A stretch of 64,000 nucleotides of DNA from Owenia fusiformis (Eukaryota > Annelida > Polychaeta > Sabellida > Oweniidae). Shown piece by piece: positions 14,316 to 25,777 of the stretch; within the stretch, counting starts at the first letter, position 1, and each line of letters starts with the position of its first letter. The stretch lies in the NCBI GenBank assembly GCA_903813345.2, contig CAIIXF020000010.1, forward strand, positions 6,997,169 to 7,061,168, in the 5' to 3' direction. Below the pieces are notes generated by a model. The model was not told where the DNA came from and did no database searches. It worked only from the letters and a program-made list of their open reading frames with translations. A program made the translations under genes and the position numbers.

Positions 14316-14777
14316 TAGGGGTGAGACGAGTCGAAAAAATCCGATTCGAGTCGAATCCGATTCGAGTCAGAAAATGACGATTCGAGTTTCGAATCCGTTT
14401 CGAGTCAGATAAAGTGCGAACAACATCGCTTTTGACCGTTCGTATTTTTAATGCGTCAATGGTGGAAAGCCGGAAATATAAACAAACACAATTCGTCGTA
14501 AGTTTATTCTGATTTTATTACATATATTCTTTCATTTATGTGTACATACAATATAATAATTTAATACAAGCATATCCAAGTCATTGAAACTTATATATTC
14601 AACGCAATATCGAGTAGAAACATGCATATTGACAGTATTTTTCTGAATTTTTTTATTTTTTCGAATTTTTTTCTCAACTCGAAAATGATTCGATTCATCA
14701 ACTTCGACTCGATTCGACTCGACTCGAAGCCCCAAACCCGCGAGTCCTCGACTCATCGGGTTGTCGTCTCACCCCTA
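14316..14777. mobile_element. hAT-type MITE, 462 bp, with 8-bp TSD
   Basis: Both ends are TAGGGGTGAGACGA (14-bp perfect inverted repeat), flanked by identical 8-bp duplications TTTATAGT (14308-14315 and 14778-14785). Subterminal regions are filled with GATTCGAGTCGA-like words in opposite orientation at the two ends, so single strands could fold extensively. There is no transposase; a 74-aa minus-strand frame inside is a by-product of the repeats. The 8-bp TSD and TIR type place it in the hAT superfamily. The intact TSD and perfect TIRs suggest fairly recent insertion in the intron. Confidence 0.93.
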
Positions 14778-15320
14778 TTTATAGTATAACATGACAAAAT
14801 ATCACCATCTCAGTAAGCATTTAGGTCTGAGTTTTGTAACAAATATATATATGCTTTATGTTACAGACCACCGATTGCACTGACTGCAAATGCTGAAAGA
14901 AAATGCCACAGCCAGTCACAAAAATGGTGGATTTAACAATATGACACTACTAGTTTTTTTTCGTGGTGACATAAGACTATAGGACTCAAGCTAGAGAAAA
15001 ATATAAAACATATCGAAATAAATAAAAAATATATGTGAAATTGTAATACATATAATCATTGAAAATCTGAAACAAATATGTTATCAACAATTCACAAAAG
15101 TATGAAAGCAAATAATCAACAAGTCAAGAAATCATTCAAATATTCTTTAACATGTAAAATAATTATGAGAAAAATTCTTGATAAATAATGTAAAACTGGC
15201 TATATATAGACACTCGGGTGTCAAGTCTGATTATGTAATTGGGATGACAAATGTTTAACAAATTACTGCTTAATAAATGAAAATGACAAAAACAATTCTT
15301 GATTCTTATACTTCACTTAC

Positions 15321-15485
15321 CTCATCAGACTCAAATACATGGCAGACAATCTTGGCTTGTTTTTTACGTCGTAAAGAATCGTCACTCGGACTATTCAACA
15401 TGCGCCTCTTTGCCATTATAACCACAATGTCCCCGATATCAGCGATGTAAGAGATAGACCGCAACGAATGGTCCATCATGATTTC
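15321..15485 (-). CDS. APBA1: APBA PTB-domain exon 6 (core PTB; last exon in window)
   Basis: Internal exon of 165 nt (55 codons, phase 0 at both ends). It begins [20 protein letters not shown] and continues VVIMAKRRM, then a Ser/Asp/Lys loop, then [26 protein letters not shown] and CHVFES-(D/E) are diagnostic of the Mint/X11 PTB domain. The variable loop between KRRM and AKIVCHVF is several residues shorter than in vertebrate Mint1. The acceptor is GTTTCCAG|GAAATC and the donor GATGAG|GTAAGT. The expected next residues (AQ-IAQSIGQAF in relatives) are not found in the remaining 15.3 kb, so the next exon lies outside the window. Confidence 0.97.
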
Positions 15486-15828
15486 CTGGAAACCAGAACA
15501 TTGAGATATTCAATGATTGACAACCAGGAAAAAATTATATAGTTGAACAGTTGAATTAGCAAGAAATAAAAATGCTTGTTGTTAATGATCAAACTTATAT
15601 ATAGCACAGAATAGCAAGAAAATTCATTGACAAAAGACAATATCAGACAAATGACAATTCTAAAGTGTCACATATTGCCGTTTTTCCTGAACATAGTAAG
15701 TAGTACAGAATCACAAGAAAATTCACATTTCATTGACAAATTGAATGGAATAGTCATAATTAAAGACAGGCAATATCAGACAATGACAATTTCAAAGAGT
15801 GATACATTGCAGTTACTTGAGAACATAC
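15486..15828 (-). other. APBA intron between exons 5 and 6
   Basis: The shortest visible intron (343 bp), GTATGT...TTTCCAG. It contains a direct near-duplicate (AGCAAGAAAATTCATTGACA at about 15612 and ACAAGAAAATTCACATTTCA at about 15712, each followed by ATATCAGACAAATGACAATT-like sequence). No other feature. Confidence 0.9.
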
Positions 15829-15915
15829 CTGTAAGTCTGTATTAAGCACCATTATTTTCTCAGTTGAAACGAACAAGTCTACTTCAGTACTTGGCTGACT
15901 CTCTCCCTCAGGCGC
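15829..15915 (-). CDS. APBA1: APBA PTB-domain exon 5
   Basis: Internal exon of 87 nt (29 codons, phase 0 at both ends), reading APEGESQPSTEVDLFVSTEK then IMVLNTDLQ. The acceptor is GAATACAG|GCGCCT and the donor TTACAG|GTATGT. EGESQP, TEVDLF and S-T-x-x-I-x-V-L are near-invariant in Mint/X11 PTB domains (second and third strands). The match needs no gaps relative to the family forms lacking the Lys-rich insert. It lies 343 bp from exon 6, the only short intron in the visible gene. Confidence 0.97.
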
Positions 15916-16257
15916 CTGTATTCAAACAGAAACATCATCAAATTCTAAGTACAACTTTTGAGATAATTCTTCATATTGAATCTGGGATTTGAAAGTTTTC
16001 TAGTATTTAATGATTTCAAAACATTCACTGATTTCATAAAGTATTAACACTAAAAGTAACAGGAGTGTTGACATTCTTTGTCTCATTTCGGCACCCTGAA
16101 AAATCATCACAGCCCAACATGGGCTCACTCTGTACAGGATACAACATAAAGGTGAATGTTAAGTACTTTATTACATATCTATTGTTATGCTACAGACACA
16201 GATAGTCATGATAGGCTCGATTTTAGCCAACCTGTTGACATTCTAAACTTGTGCCCA

Positions 16258-16535
16258 AGATTTAATTTCAGCATGAATTAAGGAATTAAGGATTAAATTC
16301 TGCATGAAATATAGGGACAATGTTTAATTCCGGCATAAATGAGGGAATTCCTGCAACAATTAAGGAATCAGATTTAAAATCATCCATGAAATAATGATAC
16401 AAGGATGAACTTTGACTCCTATATGAATTAAAGAGTCAAGGTTTTATCTCCTGCATGAAGAAAGACATCAAGACTTTACTCCTGTATAAATTAAGGAGTC
16501 AAGATTTAGTTTCTGCATAAATGAAGGAACTAAGC
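16258..16535. repeat. degenerate tandem array, about 45-50-bp units
   Basis: Five to six diverged units share TTTANTTCNGCATGAATTAA and GGANTNAAGG blocks (for example CAGCATGAATTAAGGAATTA and CCTGTATAAATTAAGGAGTC). Heavily mutated, so an old array. Confidence 0.65.
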
Positions 16536-17882
16536 CAAGCATTAAAATGTTTGTTATAATGATGGTTTCTTACTTTACATACTTTTCATTTTGGGTGAAT
16601 ATATATACTTTATCATATGGTATAATTGTAAACATGTGGAGTTAAGGTAGGTGTAGTAGAATAACATTTGTTAGCCTATTTGTGAAAAAAGTCAGTATAC
16701 TGTACAGTTTTCCTTGCTATAGCAATTGCCACCATACCATTTATGTGCCATACCTCAAGATTTGACACACAAAAAGTGTAATGGGGCATTTAATCCACTG
16801 GATATTACCCAAGCATCATGTAAAAGTTAAAGGAGATTACATCTGATTTTTCATTCTACACCGCCTACCTTAATGACGCTGCATCATTTTTGCTCATGCA
16901 TTGTTGTTCACACTGATACAAATCTAAGATCACAAGAAGCAATACATAAACCAATTTCACTGATCCAAGGGAGCATTCATTAATATATCAATGTATGGGT
17001 CGAAACAGCATCAAAAAGGGAAAGAATGGGAGGAGGTAAATTTGGGAAAAATTAATTGAAAATTTGGTCAACACATATCGGGTGTTAAACTTTATTGAGG
17101 GCTGCTTTCTTTGTTTACCTATAGTTGCCAAAAGTGCTGAATATAGAAACTAAAAACCAAAAATTGATTAGTATTTACTTTGATTTGGAGAGGGGTTGTT
17201 TAAGTACTGTCGAAATTAATATTTCTGTGTAATACAGAAAAAAACAGAGCAAAAGGTAGTCCCTTAGAATCAGTAGAATCAGTTGTATTAGCAAAGAATC
17301 TTGTTATCTTTCTTACAATATATTTTAATAAATAGATACACTATACATATACATACAGTAAATTACAGCCATGGCTCATGTCATAACAGGCAAAATAAAT
17401 TCACAATTTATACTCAAAATAAAAAATAACTGCAATTTGAAAGAAGGAGGGGGAGAGCATCAAAAGGTGCATGTTGAACAGAAATAAATAACATATAGAT
17501 CAATAGATGGCAACTAAGTATATTACAACAATTTCCTACAAATAATTTCATCTTCATGAACATAAAAACATGACAAGACAATGATTTCTTTAAGCGTAAT
17601 TTAGCAATATATTAAAGCATATAATGACATCTACAGTGCATTTAATTGTTTATTTTAATAAATTAATATGTGAATTAACTCAAATGTAAATGAACTAAAT
17701 ATACTCGATGAACTTTGAACAATATACTTGCAACTTATTAACAGTGACATCTATTAAAGCTATGATGAAATATAAGTCTCAACACAGAGAGACATCTATA
17801 CATGTAGCATCAACCGTGAGAGACATCTTTAGGCAGAAATACAAAACAAGTGTCTCAATCAACTAAACTAGTAGACATTTAC

Positions 17883-17918
17883 CTGGAAATTTTTACCAAA
17901 ATGTAATGTGCCCAAGGT
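17883..17918 (-). CDS. candidate 36-nt cassette microexon within the APBA PTB domain
   Basis: A 36-nt minus-strand segment with a very good acceptor (TTATTTCCTGCAG|ACC) and donor (TTCCAG|GTAAAT). It encodes TLGTLHFGKNFQ with no stop, entering and leaving in phase 0, exactly the phase of the RIK|APEG junction between exons 4 and 5. Inclusion would add 12 residues at the position where vertebrate Mint1 and Mint2 carry a short Lys-rich insert that Mint3 lacks (recalled family knowledge). The residues do not resemble that insert, so homology is not claimed. Splice quality, phase, length and position together make a real alternative exon plausible, but a chance match in 3.5 kb of intron cannot be excluded. 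Confidence 0.5.
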
Positions 17919-19402
17919 CTGCAGGAAATAAATGAACAAACAGACAAAATGAGTTTATACTAGAAACAATATCTACAAGCATGGCGAATGGTATGGAGGG
18001 AATATTGAATGGAAGCGTACAAATATCTTCAAATTGATGACCTTACAGTACCTTTATTTTGCTGCTCTGTTTTAATTTGAATTAACAATAAAAATAGTGT
18101 TTTATCATCTGCAGTTAAGGTTTTATCTATATAATTTAAACAGGTTGTAGGTTTAGAGGTATATATTATTTATGAATTCTAATTGTTATCTTAAATTCGA
18201 CAAATGTTTTATGAATGTTAACGATTACCAATGAAATAAACTGAACATTGATCAATAATAAATACAGAAATAAAAATGATTTTAATAGCTAACAACATAG
18301 AGTTCTTATCAGATTATAGAGATGGAACTATAAATAAGATAAAGTAATATTTTCAGAACTAAAGAATACATAAACTAATCAGAAGGCACATCTAGCTAAC
18401 AGAAAATTGTGTTTCAGATGCTTATTGCAACCAACTTTAAACAGATGTTGGCGCCAGTTTCAACATGCACATTTTGTTCTCATAGCCAGCTTGACCAATA
18501 TAAGAGTTATTCAAAAAGTGTTGAAAGTTTTGTTCTAACGTTATCAATATATGGACATTTCGCTGATTAAATTTCGAATCTGAAACTCTTTTAGGTACTA
18601 AAAATGGCCACCAGATGACAGTAGTGTTAGGACTAAATTATACCATAAGAAGTGAAGGCAAAGACCTGAATGTTGACAATTTCAAAGAAATCTTCTTTAG
18701 CATTAGAAAAACATAATAAAAACCATTTTTATTTTATTGCATGATCCATCCCAACCCCTTCATTTATCCATATTATTCTACTGGCCAAGCTGGAAGAAGC
18801 AAGCTCTTTGTTTATATCTCACTTACCGAAGCCTGTTTGTATGAGCCAAGGCAAAAATACAGTGTGTTACAACTTCTCATTTAACCTATTGACCCACATT
18901 TTTGGTGATATCAGAATATACAAAGTCAGGGTTTACACATTTAGAGATAGAGGTCATCATGCATCTAGGGATCTTATAAGAAACTTAAATTTGACAAGAC
19001 TTTTCTACTACACTACATAATACAGTACTTTTTTCAGAAATGCATATAATCACATTATACAGACAGTAAATTATAAAAATACATGTAGAGTAAGAGACTT
19101 TCCCAATCTGTACTCAGAAGCCTGTTATGTTACAGTAATGATAAGTACAAGAGGATTTAAAGATGGCATTAAAGTTTAATCTGCAGTTCCACTTTTCCAC
19201 CCCGTTGTTGCATTATGTTTTATAAAAATGCAGCATTTAATGATCACAGTCTAGGCTTCCCTCAGAGCAATGGCTGATTAATAGATCTTCTGCCATCTAC
19301 CATGCCATGTAACACACAGTGTTTTGACATTTTAATGTAGAGGGATCCCAAACACTCATAACTAAAAGCTTCATACATGTATTAATATTGCATGAATCTC
19401 AC

Positions 19403-19554
19403 CTTGATTCTGCCCACAGCCTCTTGGGCCTGCATCATACGCATCCCTTTAGATGGCGCTGAGTCTGAGATCAGTTGGGTTGAGCCAAGATATTTAGCAC
19501 GGAACAGTACGCCTTCTATCAGCACTGAGGGATCATCAGGATCATTGATTTGAA
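19403..19554 (-). CDS. APBA1: APBA PTB-domain exon 4 (start of PTB)
   Basis: Internal exon of 152 nt: 2 bases plus 50 codons. The peptide reads QINDPDDPSVLIEGVLFRAK, then YLGSTQLISD and QAQEAVGRIK. YLGSTQL, M-R-M-M-Q-A-Q-E-A-V and the terminal RIK are hallmark Mint/X11 PTB residues (first strand and first helix); vertebrate Mints have nearly the same string with VSRIK. The donor is ATCAAG|GTGAGA. The acceptor ACATTTCAG|TTCAAA is unusual: it is the gene-proximal unit of a tandem array in which nearly every unit repeats an ACATTTYAG-like site. The next constitutive coding exon begins APEGESQP, which matches the continuation in family members lacking the short insert. Confidence 0.96.
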
Positions 19555-20240
19555 CTGAAATGTAGGAAAAATACTTGATTTTGAACGAGACTGAAATGTT
19601 GGAAAATATTTGACTTTGGACTGGACGGAGATGTCAGAAAACGTTTGATTTTGGACTGGATTGAAATGTTTGAAAACATCTGACTTTGGACTGGACTAAA
19701 ATGTTGGAAAATATTTGAATTTGGACTAGACTGAAATGTTGGAAAATATTTGACTTTGGACATTAGTAAAATATTGGAAAATATTCAATTATGTGACTTT
19801 GGACTGGACTAAAATGTTGAAAAATATTTGACTTTGGACCGGACTAAAATGTTGGAAAACATTTGACTTTGGACTGGACGGAGATGTCAGAAAACGTTTG
19901 ATGTTTGATGACTTTGGACTGGACTAAAATGTTGGAAAATATTTGACTTTGGACCGGACTAAAATGTTGGAAAACATTTGACTTTGGACATTACTAAAAT
20001 ATTGGAAAATATTCAATTATTTGACTTTGGACTGGACAGAAATGTTGGAAAATATTTAACTTTGAACTGAACAGAAATGTTGGAAAATATTTGACTTTGG
20101 ACAGGACTGAAATATTGAAAAACATTTGACTTTGGCCTGGACAGAAATGTTAGAAAATATTTGTCTTTAGACTTGACAGAAATGTTAGAAAACATTTGAC
20201 TTTGGACTGAACTGAAATGTTGGAAAGTATTGGACTTTAG
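19555..20240. repeat. 35-36-bp tandem array abutting the exon 4 acceptor, about 19 units
   Basis: The plus-strand unit contains CTGAAATGTTGGAAAATATT and TGACTTTGGACTGGA. On the transcribed (minus) strand most units contain TTTTCCAACATTTCAG or TTTTCCAACATTTTAG, a usable-looking 3' splice site. The unit next to exon 4 (ACTGAAATGTAGGAAAAATA on plus) supplies the real acceptor. Units vary: some have CTAAAATGTTGG, one pair has CGGAGATGTCAG, and an AATTCAATTA-type insertion recurs. No coding function is assigned to the short minus-strand frames here. Confidence 0.92.
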
Positions 20241-21351
20241 GAAACACTATTCAGTTGAAATGAAGGCAGTTAGTAATGCAAAGGTAGAAGTCTTATTTTG
20301 AACAATTGAAGAATGAATAATAAGAATTAAGGATTTGAAAAGATAAGTTACAAGAACTTTTGATTCGTGCTGACATATCAGGAATACTTCATCTGGTGTG
20401 TACACTACTATTTTTATTTGTCATTTACATAAACACATTAATCATTGAATAAAAATATCCATCACCGAAGTAGATATAAACTTAATTAAAGACAACAATA
20501 AAAATATTTTTATCACCCAAAAAGACTGAAAGGTTGGAAAGGATACAAATATGAAAATATCTATCTGGAAAGCAATATTTATATGTGCATGTACAACATA
20601 AAAAATGAGAAAATAAATCTTTTTATGAATATCACTCACCAGTAAATTTTCATCCGAAGCAAAAAAGAAAGAAATCCAACATTTGGTTAATACATGTAAT
20701 AAAAAAAACATACCATAATTTTACAATGCATGTAATAGTCATCATATCATGGACTCATATTTAGAGGCATAGTTGATTGCATATTTTCAAGCCTTTTATA
20801 CAAGTATATTAGATCAGTACATATACATTCATTAAACTCATCCTTGAAACATAATAATTACAAAAAATCTTGAAAATAATATGCCTACTTTTCAATGTAT
20901 GAGATAATCCCAAAATCTGCTTCACTATATAATCCAAGATCACATTGATCCACCATGAGATGAAACAAGAATAATATCAGCAGAAAGTCAACTGAATAAG
21001 ACAAACAGCGTTACTCTATGATGTCATAAAACACCTGAATCCAATCTTAACTATTCATCCTCTAAATCCAAATATCCTGTGCTCCGTATAATATTTACAA
21101 TGTGTGCTTCATCACTTTTTATTTTCTCTTCAGTGTATATCATTTAGTCTCTTCTTTGCTGTAGAAATGGGTGATAAAGAACTCAATTATCCAAATAATC
21201 TTTGTTTAGGTAGAACGTGTTATATCGACTCTATAGTAATCTCTTAATGCGACGCTGACCTAACCATTGGGATTAAAATGCTATTAGCAAATAGAAGAAA
21301 ATGCCATGTCTTTCCTGTTTCTATATCTATAGCAAAACCTTCAAAGCACGC

Positions 21352-21910
21352 ACAGTACCCCATGACGACTCAGTAGTACATGTACTGAAACATTCCTTGC
21401 TTCATGAAGAATCCACAGTACATGTACTGGGACATTCCTTGCTTCATGAAGAATCCACAGTACATGTACTGAAACATTCCTTGCTTCATGAAGAATCCAC
21501 AGTACATGTACTGGGACATTCCTTGCTTCATGAAGAATCCACAGTACATGTACTATGACATTCCTTGCTTCATGAAGAATCCAAAGTACATGTACTGAAA
21601 CATTCCTTGCTTAATGAAGAATCCACAGTACATGTACTGAAACATTCCTTGCTTCATGTAGAATCCACAGTTCATGTACTGGGACATTCCTTGCTTCATG
21701 AAGAATCCACAGTACATGTACTGAAACATTCCTTGCTTCATGAAGAATCCACAGTATATGTACTGAAACATTCCTTGCTTAATGAAGAATCCACAGTACA
21801 TGTACTGAAACATTCCTTGCTTCATGAAGAATCCACAGTATATGTACTGAAACATTCCTTGCTTCATGAAGAATCCACAGTTCATGTACTGGGACATTCC
21901 TTGCTTCTAC
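21352..21910. repeat. 42-bp minisatellite, about 13 units
   Basis: The unit is CATTCCTTGCTTCATGAAGA followed by ATCCACAGTACATGTACTGA and AA (or CTGGGA). Units alternate irregularly between ACTGAAACATT and ACTGGGACATT. Each carries the 12-base palindrome AGTACATGTACT and a TTCATGAA palindrome. The period is divisible by three, which explains the 85-117-aa frames on both strands; these are not genes. Confidence 0.95.
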
Positions 21911-22422
21911 AAAGGTAACAGCTACAATATGTCAAAAGGCCAAACACTGATTTGGTTCAGAAGGACAAAAAGACAGTCCGTCAGTGTATAAACAACCATT
22001 GAATACGGAGTCTCATTATATGCCATCCGAGCAGAAAATCACAATATAATCCTGACAGGAGTGAATTTACTATGCTTACATTTCTCTGATTGCCTTCTTA
22101 GCAATGATTGCGAACATCCACTGATTACATCCAAGAAAAAGGCACACATCATAAATCACAAGCTGACAATGAAAATGTCAAAGCAGATCTATGTGGAGAG
22201 ATCATTAAGGGATGGTAGACAATGGTCAACAGTTGTGAAAAAAGAAGTTCATTTCATTATGATTCTTCCACCCCCTTCCTTCCTCAAATAATGAATTTTG
22301 AAATTGTTGATCTGCCTATGATACACTAAAATTTTCGAAAATAAACATTCTTCACTGACAAAATTATCATCATCAACCTTGTCTAGACAAAATTTACCTC
22401 CTTATTCTTCTACAATTGTTGA

Positions 22423-22545
22423 ACAAGGCATTAACATACAAAATGTCACTACCTGCCATTTGTTACAGGTGCTAACCACCAAATGCACACCATCCATAAA
22501 GAGGTTGAAAATTATAACAAAATGTCAACCTCTGGTGATGACATA
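22423..22545 (+). repeat. dispersed family copy 2
   Basis: AACAAGGCATTAACATACAA, TGTCACTACCTGCCATTTGT, ACACCATCCATAAAGAGGTT and CTCTGGTGATGACAT match the other copies, in the same orientation and with the same block order. Confidence 0.8.
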
Positions 22546-25412
22546 AAAATGGATATCATCCATAAGATGATTTGAAGTATAAACTGAAAAAATAACTTTT
22601 CATCGTAAATGAAAAGCACAGCCAAACACATGAACATTGGTTGCCATCATTGTTCTCGACTTGATCTGAAGGCAAATTGTGAATCGAGATGAGCTGTTTT
22701 AGCTAACCTAGAACATGAGCTTTACAATGTCGCATTATACAGCACCGGTTACACTGTTTCAATGAACAGTGTGATTCCAAGCATAAAATATAAATTAAAC
22801 AATGTCCCCCATGTGAAAAACTTCAACTTTATCATGTTTTCAAATGCAAAATAGAGAGGAAAACAGTGAAATGGCAAGAAATAAAAGTCCTAAGATGAGT
22901 AGTTGACACTCTAAGCATTACAGAAAATCTAAAGATTGAAACATTTTATGAAAATCTAAACAAAAACATTACTGAAATCATATGACTACTGGAGCTATTT
23001 CTTCACGGGGCAATGAGAACCACTGAACCAATAAAGTAAAAACCTCCTCTTACTGTAGCTTTGATATCTCCCTTGAGAATCAAATTGATGATGGTTCAAT
23101 TTCTAAATTAACAACAGTGAACTGGGGTGTAATTTTAAAAGGTCAACATATATTTTGTCTATTATTAAATCTGTATTAAGCATCATTGTCATAGGCAAAA
23201 TAGCATTCATCATTGTACAATCAATCACCATACTATTATCATCATTGTCACTTTAATCACCAAACACAATTATGATTTATTATCGCATCATATGTCAAAG
23301 TCAAAATACAGCTCCTCGACAAGGATGAGCTTGGCAGAGCAAATGTATCATTTCTATGGTCAATTTTTACTGTAATTTTCAGCACTTTTACAGTGTCTAA
23401 CAATGTTTTTCAATGAAGATCCAAAAAGGTCAAAGAAGCTTTATCCATAAATAAATGACTGGAAAATCAATTGAGGCATTTCAACCATGACCAAATTTTA
23501 TACTGCTTCTTAAGCGTGACTAAATTATGTAAGATGTCTAATATAATCCTCTTCCTCATTAATACGTTCATGAAGTGTCACTTTGAATTCATGCTTTGAA
23601 TGGTAAATCTCTTAAGGAAATCCTGTTTCGTAATGTGAAAAAACTAATAATACTTAGGTATAATTAACAATTAGAATGAACAGTGATGGAGATGGAATAC
23701 TTAAAAATTATAAACAATATCCAGAAAATTTCTCACTTTTAGAGGGAAATTGAATTGAAAACCTGATGGCTGTATTGATATTAAAAGTATAGGAATCCCA
23801 TTAGTTATTAATAGAATATGATGTGAAAGAATTACAAGGAAATGAAGACATACATATATCTCTCAAAGGAATCTATGCTGAGAGAAACTAATGGAGTAAG
23901 GCATAAAAGTTCTCTTCCTGACGATTATCAAGTGAATGATAATTACTTAAGAGTATTCTGTTTCAAATCCCAAGAACTGATGCAAAATTCATTATTTGCA
24001 TTTTATATTCTATGGAAATACAAAGGTGGTTTCTATTAATCAGCTATTCATCATTGCGACAACTGCGCCCCCTTTGTCTTGATCTTTCACATACGACGGA
24101 TAGATGGGGTCAGGTAAAGCAGAATGTCTATTCATAATTGCTTATCATTTTAGTATACATATATGTGTATGTCATACATGAGTTAATACATTTAGTATAC
24201 ATTGTTTGATATGTCTTTATATCTGTCTGATGCTCGTCTTTATGAAACCCTTTATCCCTATGTGCTCTCTAAACTGAATCATTCTATACCCGATTTGCAA
24301 GCCATTCATACACAACATGTTCTTTAATGAGTATATGCGAAAGGACTCTCATTTTCAATATATTGTTTTGAAACTTTCACAGAATATAGAGAAAATATTG
24401 ATGCAATTAATTATTTCAACTGAAATAATTGCTTTTTCAAAATTGTTTTTGAAAAGATGATGATTTTTAATCAGATTATTTAGTCCAAAGCCAGACACAG
24501 ATTTTTGTGAACAAATTACTCCATTTTTTACTTCTTTGACTACAGAGACATCTAACAATAATCTGTACAATTAGAAATATATCAAGAGTCAGACATGTCA
24601 GATACGTTCTTCTCGTACTTTCTTGCTAGCAGATTATGCAATTAATTTACAATCAATAGTCTGGGAGTCGGTATAATTAATAATTCACAACCAGGGGCAA
24701 AAGAATTCAATAGTTATAATGTTATGAAATGATGGATAATCCAATTAATTTTTGTCAGTTTAGTTTGTATGTAACATTGTACTCTTTTGACAATATTCTT
24801 CATGATAAAATCAGAGCACCTTACTGGAAATACAAATTCTATTTTTTCATTCAAATTATTTCAATTACATTAGCATGCTTTTCAAGGTCCCATCAGAATG
24901 CACCATATTGAGTACAAATATTTTGAAGAATTTTTTTTTATTTGCCCGAAGATAATTCCAATATCTTAAACCATGAGATAATTGATATGGCTGCTGATTT
25001 TATATGTAATAACTCTGCTAACTAATACAATAATATAATTGCATGAGTACAATCAAATATTCCTTTTTATATCTCTAAATGGATTAGAATTTATGTTGCC
25101 AAGGGAATTTCCAAGATGTAACATGCAATTATTAAATAGAGATCACTATATGTAGATGAAAATTAATCCTTGAGGAATAATAGTTCATGGAACGACTGAG
25201 TAACTTAATTTCAATTTTAAAAGTGCTTCATATGTCTTTACACAGTTACATGATGCTTTCTGGCGAATGGTGCCCCGGAATCAGCCTACAGAAGGTCAGA
25301 ACCGCATATGATTATTCAGATTTGATGATTACAGAACAGATATTTCATTTTGAACATTTCTTTTATGAATTTCTTGCTAATACTAGTGCATATTAGTGAA
25401 AACCGAATAATA

Positions 25413-25512
25413 AACAAGGAATTAACATATCACAACCTGTCATTTGTTACAGACACTGACTGCCGAACACCAACCCTGACAGCCAAACACCATCCTTCTG
25501 GTGGTGACATAA
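25413..25512 (+). repeat. dispersed family copy 3 (internally shortened)
   Basis: AACAAGGAATTAACATATCA, CCTGTCATTTGTTACAGACA, CCAAACACCATCC and TCTGGTGGTGACATAAC. The AAAAGTTGAAGA block present in other copies is missing, so this copy has an internal deletion. Confidence 0.75.
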
Positions 25513-25777
25513 CAAGCATAAAAGAGAATCATAAATGAGTCTCATTATAAATGTGACTATATCAGGATGGCCGAGGGATAGCTTCTGGTGATTTCAATTA
25601 TTTTATATGTTGCCTCTGGTAATTTCAATTCTTGAATAGCTGACCCTGGCCTACTAATTTAAATTCTTCTATTTCCCCCCTTGCTAGTTTGCTCCATATA
25701 CACATTTTTCTGAGAAATAAAAACTAAATCTTTTATTTCCGCCACTCCTACAGACCTTGCATCTGCCTTATACATCT

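Larger units (their letters stand above)
1..15320 (-). other. large intron after APBA exon 6 (incomplete)
   Basis: No segment here encodes the rest of the PTB or a PDZ motif (GLGF-like) between plausible splice sites on the minus strand, and no independent gene was recognised on either strand. The stretch is AT-rich intronic sequence. It contains the first copy of the six-copy dispersed family (4.5 kb), a TTAA-flanked fold-back (6.8-7.4 kb), a 67-bp tandem array (9.05 kb), a 30-bp minisatellite (12.7 kb), a 'GGCCCGTAGTC' repeat-like patch (13.9-14.1 kb) and a hAT MITE (14.3 kb). Intron assignment follows from gene orientation and the missing 3' half; a strongly diverged exon could have been missed. 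Confidence 0.7.
15916..19402 (-). other. APBA intron between exons 4 and 5
   Basis: A GTGAGA...TACAG intron of 3487 bp within the PTB domain. It holds the candidate cassette microexon at 17883-17918 and a degenerate tandem array at 16.26-16.53 kb. Otherwise AT-rich sequence with no recognised gene. Confidence 0.85.

Noticed and set aside
14532-14756. 74-aa minus-strand frame
   Set aside because: Lies wholly inside the hAT MITE; its ESNRVEVDESN segment is translation of GATTCGAGTC words.
21301-21918. Frames of 85-117 aa on both strands with HSLLHEESTVHVL / GMFQYMYCGFF repeats
   Set aside because: They are frames through the 42-bp array; period divisible by three, no independent coding evidence.
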